A stretch of 64,000 bases of DNA from Paramacrobiotus metropolitanus (GCF_019649055.1 NW_026570234.1:62001-126000), one strand, 5' to 3'. Counted from the stretch's first letter, positions 1 to 13,185 are shown. Numbers and translations: made by a program. The notes: a model not told the origin generated them from the sequence alone.

Positions 1-1207
1 GCTGAAGCACGGCCCAAAATTAGCGAGGGTTACTGTAATGTAATAGGGTTTGCGGTTGGTTTAGGGATAAATATTAAATATCTGCACAGTTGAATATCGC
101 ACTATGACTGTAATAAATTGAGGACCAATTAAACGATGCATGCGAGGATAAGGGCATGGGCACCGCAGACTGTCCAGTTTTTTTTTGGAAATGGTAAAAA
201 ACGACCAAATCGAAAAATTTTAGCTGCGCAAACGCGGGAATTGTACGGTAGTCGGTATAGATTTTTTCGTTTTTTAAACTGCAGATGGATTATTTAAGAC
301 GTGGTGATTTTAAAACTGACTGATTTAAAGAATTGCTTTCTACAGCACCTACGCGGCTTGAGGGGTGTGCGGTGTGCCGGTGCAGTGTACAGTGAATAGT
401 GACAGCATGGAACTGACTTGCCAGCGCCGTACAACATGACTACTTTTCATTGTTAAAACCAAACGTACAGTGTCTAAATGTACGAGTATATAATATTGTA
501 TGATTGTCTGAGCATTCAGTGAACTTGAACTTGATTTGATAGCTAGTGCTTGAGGATACAACATAACCAGAGAGAATATTCCAAAGAAATATGCGGCATA
601 TTTTTTATTCAACTGCACAGATAATTTGTGTGTGAATTCTACTGGGTATAACATGATGATGATGTATTATTGTCGCTTTATATGTATGATAACATCCTCG
701 TTAGCCTATCTAACATTACTGTAGATATTGTTTGACTTTTTATGTATTGTGTTGTACTGCTTACAGGTGTATACTGTACTGTGCCGTATGCAGGTCCTTT
801 GATTGCGCGGTATACAGATTGTGATAGCGATCGTGTTAGGGGCAATTCGATTCGTTTAACGCTGGCGCTATTTTATTCTATTCATCTCCATCGTTGCTTA
901 AATTCGGCGTTTGTTGTGACTGCGTGAGAACGGGCACAATTTTCCGCATTAGAAATTGTCAGAAAAATTAACGGTTAAAAATCCTTAATCATCACAGCCG
1001 GTGCCGACAATGTCGATAAGCTACCTCGGCACCGATGATTATTAGTGGTTAATGTCAGGTCATGCTCATCAGATTCGACGATATCCTACTGTCCAAATGA
1101 TTGTCATTGTAGCAGAGTGACGGCAAACTTTGCCCCACGAAGAGTTTACTGTCAATCTGTTCAAAAAAGAGCAGTTTTTCCAACTTCGCTCTTCCTGATA
1201 CTAAGAA
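1..1207. other. Intergenic DNA at window start
   Basis: I see no exon with family resemblance or good splice context in this stretch. It holds a poly-T run near 180-187, one TACGAGTA octamer at 481, and a GC-rich inverted repeat near 1 kb. It is probably the upstream region of the first dermatopontin-like gene. The short open frames here lack conserved motifs and are treated as chance. Confidence 0.6.
999..1034. repeat. Short GC-rich inverted repeat
   Basis: Nine-base arms CGGTGCCGA (999-1007) and TCGGCACCG (1026-1034) are perfectly complementary around an 18-base loop. Partly complementary ATCAT/ATGAT bases lie outside. It sits about 170 bp upstream of the first gene's start codon. Its function is unknown and it may be chance. 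Confidence 0.4.
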
Positions 1208-3819
1208 ATGTTAAATCTTTACCATCTAAATGCTTATCTTTTCCGGTCGGTATTATTTATATGGATCAGTTTAATTGTTACTCCCGTTTTCGGTACCAAT
1301 CGGTATTATGGAACATATCTTTCATACGGATCTGTAAGTATCAGCATTTAATCACTGTTTCCATAATTTCCTAATACGAGGCATACAATTAGAATCTCTT
1401 GATGGTCTAAGTAAATCTGACATACTATAAATGTATAACCACTTATGAAATTTGGGATTTTGGACGTCGTCTCTGGTTATAGCTTCTAATTAAGATTGCA
1501 GTTGTAAAACAAGTGCATATGTGATACGATTAAACTTGGGTTTTTGCTCAGCTGCATGAGCATGCCGTCAACTGACATAATTTGATTTAATTTTATTATT
1601 ACACAAACTGCTACGTTATATTGACAAGCACCACAAAAAATCCTTGTAGTTCTGTAAGACATCCTAGCGATGTGTTATATACAGTAACCAGCTGCAATTT
1701 TCCAGGGGGATACGATAATACAAACTTTCCATGCGCATTCGGGAAAAGAAGCTCCAGGTGGGGATTACTAATATCGTACTGGTCCACAGTTATTAACGCC
1801 TCATTATCAAAAAAACGTTCTGATAGATCGAAAGTGGCATGTGGAATGTCTTGATGGAGAAGCTATTGTCGGAATACAGTAAGTTTAACAAAAAGCTAGC
1901 TTTGACTGGCAATTTTGTTAACTTAGCTTATCTTTAATACCGGTAAAGGATAATTTAATAACCCCGTGCAGCATAAGTTTATGAGGTAGTGATCTGCAGT
2001 GTTTTATTACTTCTCTAGCAGACGGTCGTTATTCATTAGCAAGATTTGTGATGGCTTTTGACATTCGCTGTCTGCGTTGCTTTCTTTAATATAAAGTAGC
2101 TTATTGAGGCTTAATTGTTGGTTGTGATCATGAATCTATGATGACTTTCGGATTCTGTCATCAGTAATACTTTTACAGCCTTATTTCATAACTTTCCATG
2201 ATTTGAGAACTAACATGCAAGAGCAGCTGCTGCAAACGTCGTAATAAAACTTTTATACGGTGCATAAGCTCGTGTTCGTATTTCTATTTTCTGTTGCGTT
2301 TCGATTTTTTATGCCGATCGAATTTGAAAAAGGATGCTCCCAGTCTATGCTTTCGATTTTTAATTATGCCGTTGATACAGTTTGCATTTACATTTACTGC
2401 ACACAACTATGCTGAAACTAGCAATGTATTTTTACTTTTTAGAGATTGGGTCAATGACTTTCAGGTACGAGTAGATTCACTTCAAAACTCACCTGTGTAA
2501 TACTGGATGTAATGTTTTGAACCCGCGCACTTGCATTTGACCATTGCTTGTTCACAGAAAATTGAAGCCGTTTGGTGCAAATTTATGTTTCCATACAAAC
2601 CGCCCACAAACGGAATGTACCCTTATTATCCTATGTAAGAACGCAAGATTCCCTGTTTGTCGGCGTAAGGTATAAAACTTTTTTTTATGCAGATGCTTCC
2701 TCAGAAATTACACGTCCCAATTTTTTTGCTTCAATCCTCAGCACATTCAACTCAGTGTGAATTCGTTTATTACAGGTCTGACTTTAGTAGCTAATTGTCT
2801 TGCTTTCGGTGCATCCGCTGACAGTTATTTTTTTGCAGGATTCTGGGACAACGAATTGCAGTTTCTGGTGTTCCGAAAGGGATTGGATGATAGTCAGTTG
2901 TATAAATGCTGCAGAGTGCCACCGGGATATTATATTGATTACACCAGTTGCTACTAGTATGTCAGAATATTATTATAAAATTAATCAGCAAATTAGTAAT
3001 TTTAATTCGGCAAAAGCCAATCACCGTAACAATAAACCTGCGCTTGAGCGACTACATAAAGTTAATATATAGCTATAGCGCTAAAGCGTTAACGTTGAAA
3101 ACAAGCATAACCGTTGATATGCGCGTGTTACCAATTATAATAATTTAATGTGCTTATTTGCAGCATGCCAACGCATGACCAGTACTGGGAATACTACGTA
3201 AGTAATAAGTGTTATTGCATACGCTGGCCTGTCACCTTTATTTCGTGATTACAAATCTGCATTTTACAGGATTCTTTACAACATATCATTGTCTACTGCG
3301 CTAGCGGCTATGTTATGACGGGTTTATCGAAGAAGATCAACCCATACGATGCTGAGGCACGTTTGACCTTTCTGACAGCCATGAACCGTTCAGTACACGA
3401 TCGCTACATTTTGTATAGCACGATAGCTTTAATAATTCCAAGAGCTGTAACAACAAAACCGCAATCTACAAGACTGATATATGTAAAAATTTACTGCCAC
3501 AAGCGATTCGGAATCATAATTTTAATTTTTGAGAAGATCTGTCAGAAACTCTTATCAGTTTTGGACTTTGCAGTGGCATATAGAATGGATACAGTGCTGC
3601 CGAATTGGGTTTGGTGGAGCTGGTAGAATTCCCCCGCCAACACGTATTCAGCGCTCGGTAGACGCGGAAGACGAAGATATCGATCTTTATCAGGACGCGC
3701 TAGCTTCACTTCAGATTCCAAAGAACTATTCTGCTTTTTTCCGGCAACCCACCAGTAAACTGCTAACTGAATCGAACAGATTTGACGGTTTTAGCACATC
3801 GGCACCTGTTATTTTGTAA
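1208..3819 (+). CDS. Secreted dermatopontin-like ten-cysteine protein, copy 1
   Basis: Ten exons: 1208-1333, 1706-1757, 1827-1878, 2443-2464, 2558-2634, 2693-2775, 2839-2956, 3164-3197, 3270-3356, 3574-3819 (897 bp, 298 aa). A hydrophobic signal peptide (about residues 1-29, ending VTPVFG) precedes the mature protein. The core has ten cysteines in the order VEC, WCKF, CFLRNY, FFCF, YKCC, TSC, VYC, IQCC. The block GYVMTGLSKK followed by EWIQCCR resembles the terminal repeat of dermatopontin, an extracellular-matrix protein with W-x-x-x-C repeats; that link is inference from pattern. The acidic tail after residue 225 is unlike the other copies. The last intron appears to use a GC donor (GAG|GCACGT at 3357), because only that choice aligns with the paralogues. 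It is the first of three tandem copies. Confidence 0.8.
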
Positions 3820-5839
3820 AATGTTAACGTTTTTGTTCGACTGCTTGTTCCTACATTTTGTTAATTCTGTAGTGTACGTGCTTCTAGTACATTTTATTTC
3901 GAAATGTGTGAATTCGTAATGGACTATGATACCTACCCTACTATTTGTTCATATTTTTCGTATTTTTATGGGTATCAGAAGCTCAGAATCAACGGTAATT
4001 AATTGTTCTGTGATCAGAGAATTGATGAAAATGCTTACTTAAACCGTTTGCTTATAAGTAATTTGAACTTTGTCTTTTAATTGCTGAACTTTCGAACGCT
4101 TCCATGACTCACGTATACTGAAAATTTACCGCCTTGGGTTATCCAGAAATGAATTTTTATTGACGCTGAAACCTTCTTTCTTTAATCCATTACTTTCTAT
4201 TTATACAACAAAGTTTCATGCTTTGTAGCGCTATTCAGACAATGCATACGAAATAATGTAAGCAAATTTTTGTAGTCTAAATATTTAATAACAATTAATT
4301 AACAAATAATTATAGTATGCGTACTGCATAGAGCAACTCGAGGATGGCATTTCAAGTTAATTTGCTTCTTGGCATTATCATTATCGCACCCCTTGGACAA
4401 AACTACTGCGATGATTTTAATTATACGGCATATTTTATTTGATTTTATGTGGCACATTTAGTCAGCTAGGGGAATAAGCCGTACATTTGTGCTTAATTAT
4501 TTGCGGTACTATTACGTAATGAATATTTTAATGCTTTCTTAGCGGTTTATAATGCAGTGAATTCTGAACAATTAATGCGCTTAACTAGAAATATAAATCT
4601 TAAACAGTTGTATCTGTCAGTATAACATGATTAACCTAACCATAAGAAGCAGATGATTGAACATTGCACGGGAACGTAGTTTGTCATTTCAAGACGTTTG
4701 GCCTTCCGGGCATGTAAATGACCCGGTCGAGCACCTTCGGCACGTTGTGGGCGTTGGTGCTCGCACATGCACCGCGCTGAAGGCGGAAACAAGGCAGCTC
4801 CTGTACACATTATACTTAAGTGTTTTTTTAAGAAAATAGTTGATAATTAATTTTCTTCGGCATACAGTTGAATGCTATGACAGTTATATGACAATTTGCA
4901 GTAAAACTTACTGTGTTAAGATTAATGGTCAATAGTTTGCTACAACACAAGCGGTGTGCGGACGGATCATTGTGTTTCTTGCTCGTAATCGCAGCTTGTA
5001 AAACTTGACTCAAATATGATGAGATAAATGCTTCGGCTTGTATCTTTATCTGTAAGCTCTAATGGAAAAATGATTAATGACTTTTTGAACATCAAGCCGT
5101 TAGTGAAAACCACGCTTTTTCTAGTGGAAATAAGAAAAAAACATGTACCTCCTTACTCAATGAGATTTTGGCTTCGACGGTCGTTCGTAGTTTTGCATAT
5201 GGCGAAATGTATAGCAGAACGATTCAATGATGAACGAACCCAACCTTTTTGATCAAACACAAAAGCGCTTGCAATAATTTTGATAAACTTTGAGGATACG
5301 AAATTCGAGCTCAAACTATTGCAGTGCTAAACGTTTTAAAAAAAATTCACATTTAATAATTGCTGTTTTCAAACAGCTGCAATTTAAGTTAGTTAAAACC
5401 TTATAACGGAAACCATTAATGTTATGGTAAAACGCATTATATTTTGGGTATTGTTAGCGAAATTCGGCGTCATCGAAGCATTCGTTTCAATTGACAAGCG
5501 CCATCAAACATTTGATCGACTGGTCTTAAGATGTACAACTCCATCGTATATATACACAAAAACTTCTGCACAGCGTGGATACCCAGTCAGTAATTGTTTT
5601 GACCCTTTGTCAACGTAATTATGGTTACTGGCCGCTGAAGTGACAAATCTCACCATATTTTACGTTACCAAGCGTATTTATGGTGCGGCAGTAAGTTATT
5701 TCAAGCATGCTCGTTGATTCTTTTGTGCAACCCGCGTAATTTCTAATGCATGGGTGTGCGCCTTTCTTTATGCTGACAATTCCAAAAAGGTTCCTGGACA
5801 TATAACCGAATCCCAACGTGTCCAGTTTCCATGAACGAA
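3820..5839. other. Intergenic DNA between copies 1 and 2
   Basis: About 2.0 kb of AT-rich sequence without a supportable exon. The open frame beginning near 5424 starts with a hydrophobic stretch, but it does not continue into the conserved exons, and a better signal-peptide exon begins at 5840. I see no repeat or RNA gene. Confidence 0.6.
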
Positions 5840-7947
5840 ATGATATCGCGCCTATGGGAAATATTCTTGACCGTGTGTCTAATATTTTTTCCTTTTGGAA
5901 ATGGAAATATAAGATATCTTGGATCAATTATGGCATACGGATCCGTGAGTAAAGAGCTACTCTGTTTGTTGCTCTTTCATTTGAGAAATTTCAAGCCTTG
6001 AGTATTTTTGAACTCACAATTGCAATTACGATTTACGAGTATTATGAGTACGCAATATCTTTACAGGGTGACACTATGCTGTATGTTGCCAGAAATCATG
6101 GAGGCCCAAAGTAAGTTCTAACATCAATGGGTTCAACCTCAGTCGTTTTCCCTACTCGTAGCACAGCTTGACCAGTCCATGCAAAACATTCGGCTTTTTT
6201 GAGTGTTCCGGAAGTCGAATGCTTGCGTTTCACACTGAATTCTAATTTTTTGTAGCTGCTTCGTACAGACTATACGATTATATGATCCAGTTAGTACAAT
6301 GACTACAATCCAAAATTTTGCAAGTCCTTTGAGGTAGAAAAAGTTGCAGTAACGATATTGCAGCACCGCGAAGCATAAATGGAACATGGAATGTCTTGAT
6401 GGAGAAGGAATGGTTGGAGTCCAGTAAGAATATTTCTACTGAGCCAAACAGTTAGACTTTTAAAATTTTGTTGAATTTACTGCATTTAACATTTATTAAT
6501 CACTGAAAATATTTTTCAGCGATTGGCAGGATGATTTTGAGGTATGTAAGGTAATATGCAGCATACTATATCCGTCCTAAAGCAGCATACTATAGCTGCT
6601 GACCTTTATACTGCTCTAACATCATATCATTTTGTGTTGTCGTACTGACGATGACGAATTTGCAGCGGATACAAATGGCTCAATGTAAATTCCTGTTTCC
6701 ATACAAGCCTCCATCGCACGGCTTGTATCCCTATTTTTCGAGGTATTTCTATACTTAACAAATTTTATTGGCCCAGCAATAATAACAAGTGCGTTCTGTT
6801 TTTAGCTGTGTTGTCAGAAACTACACCGGACAGTTCTTTTGTTTTGATCCACAAAATGCATCTCTCACAATGAACACATTTGTGACCGGTACATTAATCT
6901 TACGGATTTAGTGTTATCAGCGTAACAAGTACCGTACCGTAGTAAGTACTGCGTAAATGCATTCTCTTTGCGATGCACTTTAGCATTATTGTCCAGAAGA
7001 CGGAAGAAGTAACTGTCCAAAATATTAAAATATGGTTTTGACAATACTGTTTATATGACGCAACTGAAAACAAATAAGCATCAAAATGTACCGCATTTTC
7101 TAGGACTTTGGGACGATGATTACACCTGGTTCACCTATCGCTCAGCTGCACTGGGTTCCGCGGCTGACAATTATCAACCATACAAATGCTGCAAAGTGCC
7201 CAATGGATATTACATTGACTACGTATCTTGCTGTACGTACTGCCGAAGTTTCACAAAGTTCTGAGGCGTTTTAGCCCATGAAAAATTTCGATATGGAGTC
7301 TAATGCGCATAAATATTTACATGCAGACTATGTACCGACACATGATCAGTTTCGCGAATTCTACGACGCCGTGACCCATCAGATCCAGATTTTATGTGGC
7401 ACCGGCTACGTGATGACGGGCCTCTCAAAGAAACTCAATCCGGTCACTCAACTGTATAATTTGGTTTGGATTCAATGCTGCCGAGTCGGGTACAAAATAA
7501 TTCCAAGTCCATTTTACATTAATTTTACATTTTGTATACGAAAACTAAAACGAAATGCCTCACCAATTTTGCACTGCGCATTTTCCTACCATTGTATTCA
7601 TTTAAAATTGGAGTTGTCCGATACACAGTAAGACAATCTCCTGTCAAGCTTTATTGCGCAACTTTAACTTCATCAAATACAGGTACGGTCCAGCAGCAGT
7701 TGAGTCTTCTCCTATTGTGTACGGTCCGGGAAGAACGCCGGTATTTGTTGCAAGAGATAACCGGCTACCAACTTATATCAGCGAAAATTACCAATCGCAA
7801 TACCGCTCCTTGGAAAAAGAGCATTGTGATATCTCCATGGATTCTTTTTCAAACCGGCTAAGTAATAAAACATTTGGTCCAGGAAACCCATGCACATGGA
7901 GCGATCGTTACAAACCGGCGAAACCCCGGAAATTTGCATCGATGTAG
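5840..7947 (+). CDS. Secreted dermatopontin-like ten-cysteine protein, copy 2
   Basis: Nine exons: 5840-5944, 6067-6110, 6364-6423, 6520-6541, 6666-6742, 6806-6888, 7104-7232, 7327-7489, 7683-7947 (948 bp, 315 aa). The start was chosen because it gives a clean signal peptide (about residues 1-20, ending FFPFG) and an exon ending in AYGS, matching copies 1 and 4. Conserved blocks are GDTMLYVARNHGGP, KWNMECLDGEGMVGVQ, FPYKPPSHGLYPYF, YKCCKVPNGYYIDYVSC and GYVMTGLSKKLNP. All ten core cysteines are kept. The roughly 85-residue tail is rich in Tyr, Ser and Pro and resembles the tail of the minus-strand copy. It is probably exported to the extracellular matrix or cuticle; function is unknown. Confidence 0.85.
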
Positions 7948-9580
7948 GCCCTCGGCTAAAAATGCTTTCAATTTAGTGATCATGAGTTTTGAACCATTTA
8001 GTAGCTGGTCACTTGAGAGCTGTCCACCTTGACATCCTGGTGAATGTTTTAAATAACATCGTACAACGCCTGAAATGGTATTGTTTTCTCGAAAACTATG
8101 TTGCAATTGTGGGTCTGTGACAGCCCAAGCAGAATGGATACCGCCTTACTTTTTACCGAAGTTTATCTTGTTAATATTTCAGCATGGCTGATTGGCTGAC
8201 AGAAAAAAATCTTTATCGCACTCGGTTTTATTTTGCAAGTCTACAAGTATAGAAATTGTATATTGAAAATCCGCTATCGACCAACCTACGATCATAAAAT
8301 TATTATTATAATGGTTATTATAAAATTATAATTATTAAGGCGATCATAAAAATTCTCCACTCTGCTTAATATTACAGTAGTAACGCTAACACCAAGGCGA
8401 AAATGCACGAATAAATTGCACATTAATAATGATAACAATTCCAAATATGTCGCCGCTTTAGGTAGCTTTTAAATTATTGTCAAAAAATAAAAGCTGGCAT
8501 GAACAACATACGCATCCTTAATGTTGTGCTATAGTAAACAATACTGCATTCCGGCTGCATTATTTGCGAAGATTGATTCTCGCTTTCAATAGAGAGATAC
8601 GGTCGGGTTTTTGAGTGACGTATTGCACCAACTTTTTAACCAGAAGAAGATCGATAGGATATATTGTTAAATCTATTAGTTTTGCTGTGCTACCCACGAA
8701 CAATATGTCGATGACCTTGTTCGTAATTGCTCAAATATTATACCCACTTGTATCTGTGTATTGTAAGACTTACCATTCGTATTAAACTACATACATACAG
8801 TACATTGTAGTACGTACAATGCGTTGTCGGTGCAAGAAAATAAAAATGATCATGGTGTACACATAAACGAAGAAGTGACAGCTTACCAGTTAGTTCGCAA
8901 TATACCGCGCTTACTATATTGTGAAAATTTAGTATCCATTGTATAGTTAAGATCGACGTACACTGTACAGCTTCCACTTTTCGAGTTCTGACGGTTGCAG
9001 TTTTGCAGAGACAGGTTACGAGCTCTTTTCTCACGGTCACGACACATTAGAATTGAAATTCATCATTATTGTGGCACTGCAATTAAGCATCATTTTTAAA
9101 AATGAGTTCAATACCGGAAGATTCTTTCTTACATATTATGATATTACCTGCAGAACAATGTTAGGACATTTCGGAGGAGCTATACGTTTATATAGCTTAA
9201 TCCGATGACCTAAGTACGACACGTGAGTAGAGTTATCCTATTTCATTCACGTGAGTAGAGTTATCCTATTTCATTACCATCAGCTGACCGAAATGCTTCT
9301 CATCCCTCGCGATCTCTGTGAAGTTTAAGATTACGTGTTATTAACTTAAAATCTATAAATCTGGTGCTGTAAAATTAGGTCACTTCATATACAAAATGAC
9401 TGATTTGCATATAATAAACTAACATAAGTATCTACAGATAATATATATGTATGGCGCATTGTTACTGCTAAAAATATTCTCGATTTTTTTTAACAGATTC
9501 GACATCGGTTCTCCGGTAAAGTAACGACATCAAAACACTTTCGGATCAGTAGAAACGGAAAAACAACAACGTTTTACAAC
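7948..9580. other. Intergenic DNA between copies 2 and 3
   Basis: About 1.6 kb with no recognisable exon. It includes an AT-rich patch (about 8290-8345) and a 28-bp tandem duplication listed separately. It presumably carries the upstream region of copy 3. Confidence 0.6.
9220..9275. repeat. 28-bp direct tandem duplication
   Basis: Two identical 28-bp units, 9220-9247 and 9248-9275, each starting CACGTGAGTAGAG, lie head to tail about 300 bp upstream of copy 3. Each unit contains a CACGTG E-box palindrome. Perfect identity suggests a recent duplication. Confidence 0.8.
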
Positions 9581-12328
9581 ATGTTGTTTTTATCCGGATT
9601 GTTCTTCCTGTGTGTATTTGGATTTTCGGACGCAACTTACCGGTATTATAACGAGCACCTCCCGTATGCTACGGTATATACTACGATAACTGCGCAAGAT
9701 GACCTCGATTGTCCAATTTAACTAAAATGGCATAACCTAATAACGCAACGTCATAATATAGCTAATGTTTTTGCAACAAATACGGGTATCATGGATTGAT
9801 GTTACTCGAAGCCAGAAGGAAGCGTGTAGCCATTTGTGAAAGTTCACAGAACATTTTCCCATCAGCCAGTCGGCTAATTAACAAAACGTAAAACAACTCA
9901 CTAGCAAATTTTTTCCACGATTTACGCATTGTTATGGCTAACGTAAGGTAGTACTTGCAATGCTTAATCGCATTGTAGGGAGATACGATTCTTTCTCTGT
10001 GGCACAACCATGGAGGTCCACGGGTGGCCCACCGAAAGTGGAACATGGAATGTCTTGACGGTAAATTAATTAAGAACATGTTGCTGTTTTGCTGTCCTAA
10101 AAATATATATCTATATTGCAAATTTAACTCTTTCCTGTGTATTTTCTAGGAGAGGCAATGACTGGTGTCCAGTACGTTCAGTCATTCCTATTTTTTTTAC
10201 GCCTCTACGTATAAGATTAGGTAATGTCTACAGTTTTGTTTGACAGGGATTTCTCAGACGATTTTGAGGTGAGTCATAAGATTATTCGATGATATAATTC
10301 TAATAAATTATTGTACTCGTACGTACAAATGCAGTGACTTCATAAAGGTGTTAACGCATATCCAATCGTATCTATCCACAGCGCTATCGGTATGGATAGC
10401 GCTGTGTTTCGTATGAAGTCCACTTTTGGCGTGTAAGCGGGTTACGTTTGTGTGTGCAGAAAACAAACTAAAAGCTGTTACATCGATATTTAAACCCAGC
10501 ACCACTAGTACCTGTATTTAAGAAACTATAATAATTTTTGTGCAATTTTTATTTGAAATAAGCTAGGAGTTTTAGAACCACAAGTTTATGGAATTTAAAG
10601 CGCGTTCTTGGACGCGTAAATCTAACTACACATTTGCCAAAAAATTGGTCGTATACGCATTACGCACTAAAATGTTTTAACGAACTTGCGCTTTTTTGGT
10701 AGCGGCTGACTGCTGTATGGTGCAAATTTATGTTTCCCTACAAACCACCAACCCACGGAATGTATCCATATTTTCCCAGGTATAAATTATAAAAATATGC
10801 ATTAATAGAATTATTTATTAGCTTTAACAATTAGCGATGCAGGTATCATAAAAATTAGATGCACGCTTCATTATGCAAATTTCAACCAAAATGTAAGCAT
10901 GCTCGACAAAATGTTATCTGATAAAATTTTAGAATAATCACAGGAATGACCTATCACATGCGTTCATGTTTTACTTATAGTTGTATAGTACGAAATTTTA
11001 CCACCGAATTCTTTTGCTTCAATGCCAACGATGCATCAAGATCTATCAATACGTTTATGACAGGTATAACAGAATAAACCCATTGAAAAACCGTGATACC
11101 AAGTACAAGAATTTTTTATTTTTGGTTTTCAGCATTTTGGGATAACGAGTACAATTTCTACGTCTATCGTCCAGGTGGATTCGGTTTGACGACCGGGGAC
11201 GATTTGCAGCCATACAAGTGTTGTAAAACTCCGAAAGGCTACTATATCGATTATTTGTCATGCCGTAAGTCATTTTTATGATTGGGTACAACATGGTATC
11301 TTTCGTGAAATATTATCTATTTGCAGACTATATTGATAGTCATGATCCATACCGGGAATTCTACGATAGTTTGTCCAATTTTGTCATGTTATGTCCGTAA
11401 GTGTATGCGTACCATATTTATTAATCCCTAGTTGCAGAACTTGCAGTCACTTGGAAACTATGGGTTATAAGTACCTATTTCACTCGTAGCGCTGTTAATT
11501 ACGGTAGCAATAGTAAACAGAAATTATCCGATTTAAAAAAAAATCGGATCGCTTCTGTCCACAGCTTTTGAACCTTCCATTAAAACCGTGTTGTCGGTTC
11601 GCAACCGGGGTCAATTATAGATATTTACGTACTTAATTATTATTTACGTAGAACTATTATTTACGTAGAACAATTATTTACGTCAATTATTTACGTAGAA
11701 CTGTAACATTTTAAAAATAAATAAATTTTAGAACTGGATACGTTATGACGGGCATATCAAAGAAACTAACGCCATTCGAGCAAGAATATCACGTGGAGTG
11801 GATACAGTGCTGCCGGGTAAAAACAAAGCCGCAAATTTAAATTTTACTAAACAAACGTTAAACATAACATACGTCTACTGCATCATGCAACTGTAACTAC
11901 GATATGTTATACTTCTATGCGTAATTGTTAGTCTAAGGGCTTAAGTCATCTGAAATATGTGCTGTATAGATGCAAAATAACTGCACATATATCGGCGCTT
12001 TATTCTACAGCTTGGTTATGGTGCCGCAGTAGCCCTTCCGCCGCCAGTGTATTCGGCTAACGGGAAGAAGGCATTTTATGCCAATAGTTATGCTGAAGCC
12101 CCGCGGATTCCAGAGGGCTACATGTCGCAGTATAAAATGGGAAGAAGTTATAACGAATCGATCAGCAATTATTCGGCCAATCCGAATGAGTCAACTAATG
12201 ACTGGCACAGCTTCCGCTACACTGACAAGCCAATTCCAAAGGATTCGTTTAATCAAAAATACCTGGTGCAGAGTAACGATGTTGTCCATACGGCAATTAA
12301 TGATAATGTGAGAAGCTCGTACTACTGA
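9581..12328 (+). CDS. Secreted dermatopontin-like ten-cysteine protein, copy 3
   Basis: Ten exons: 9581-9673, 9979-10060, 10150-10171, 10247-10268, 10703-10779, 10981-11063, 11133-11264, 11327-11396, 11732-11816, 12011-12328 (984 bp, 327 aa). The signal peptide is about residues 1-19 (MLFLSGLFFLCVFGFSDA). Core blocks are KWNMECLDG, FPYKPPTHGMYPYFP, FWDNEYNFYVYRPG, YKCCKTPKGYYIDYLSC, GYVMTGISKKLTPFE and EWIQCCRLGYG, with all ten family cysteines. The splice sites in the central 22-, 77- and 83-bp exons match copies 1 and 2 exactly. Others differ: the boundary before KWNMEC is absent here, and an extra intron lies inside the LDGEA block. The 106-codon last exon is Tyr/Ser/Asn-rich. AATAAA signals occur at 12470 and 12760. 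Confidence 0.87.
10377..10406. repeat. Inverted repeat inside copy 3 intron
   Basis: Perfect 12-bp arms CACAGCGCTATC (10377-10388) and its complement (10395-10406) around a 6-base loop, in the intron between exons 4 and 5 of copy 3. A TACTCGTA octamer lies 60 bp upstream. Confidence 0.6.
11637..11702. repeat. Short tandem repeat in copy 3 intron
   Basis: About four imperfect copies of ATTATTTACGTAGAACT in the intron before the GYVMTG exon, with one unit shortened. It is a minisatellite-like expansion with no coding role. Confidence 0.75.
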
Positions 12329-13060
12329 CGTGAAGTTCCTCAACCATTTTGTTTTTTTGGATAACGCTGGTTATTTGTGGTTCGGTGTTTGCTAAGGGGC
12401 AACATTTGCTAATTTAACGGTAACCGCGTGCTTTTTACAGTAATGTTTTGTTAGTAGAACATTTGGTGAAATAAATATGCATCGAAGCTAGTGCTTAAGC
12501 ACAAATATTTAACGCACGTTTGTTCCCCGTGTACGGTGCATTTTACATCGCAATTTCAATATGTCTAATTAACAATAAGTAAATACGCCGGTTCAGTCGT
12601 AATACAGTAGAACGACGAGAATTGTACAGGCCGGAGATTCAGCGCAGAAATGCAGCATCTGTCCTTGGAGTTGGCACGATGGACGGAGTGGATAGTTTAA
12701 ATGAAGTTTGGCTGTTGTAAATAATATTACGTGTTTCTTTTATCTGTGCGTTGATGATTAATAAAATTTATGTGCTTTAGTTTCGCTGTGGTTAAATAAC
12801 GGAAATGCTAAGGTTAGTACCTTTTAACTCAAGGGGGATAGTTTTTCAATGTTAAAAGTTAAAACTGGAATGTTTAAGCTTAAGTGTGTCTGTCTTTGCA
12901 CCTTGTGATATTTTGATGGTTAACAATTATTCTCTACCTGCAGCTAAAATGTGATTATATATGCTAAACTTCTATAGATTAAACTGCTTTTTTATGCTAA
13001 ACTTATTATGCTAAACTAAATTATTTTGCCGCATACGTGTAGTGCAGGGAAGTCTTCTAA

Positions 13061-13118
13061 CAAAAAGAATGAACCAAATCCAAAAGAATGAACCAAATCG
13101 AACCAAAAGAATGAACAT
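13061..13118. repeat. Short tandem repeat (about 19-bp unit)
   Basis: Roughly three imperfect head-to-tail copies of a unit close to AAAAGAATGAACCAAATC. The last copy runs into the left arm of the long inverted repeat beginning at 13111. The apparent open frames across this area reflect the repeat, not a gene. Confidence 0.7.
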
Positions 13119-13177
13119 CTGCACTCTACATACATACGAGTACTGTACTCGTATGTATGTAGAGTGCAGACGTTCAT
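13111..13177. repeat. 33-bp-arm inverted repeat (hairpin)
   Basis: The arms 13111-13143 and 13145-13177 are complementary over 33 bp with one mismatch around a single central base. The centre contains TACGAGTA and TACTCGTA in opposed orientation. Such a perfect foldback could form a cruciform or a hairpin RNA, or be the remnant of a foldback element. Confidence 0.8.
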
Positions 13178-13185
13178 CTTCTTTC

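Noticed and set aside
5424..5618. Open frame with a hydrophobic start, possible first exon of copy 2
   Set aside because: The exon at 5840-5944 gives a better signal peptide, the family ending AYGS and the correct phase; the earlier frame has no conserved residues.
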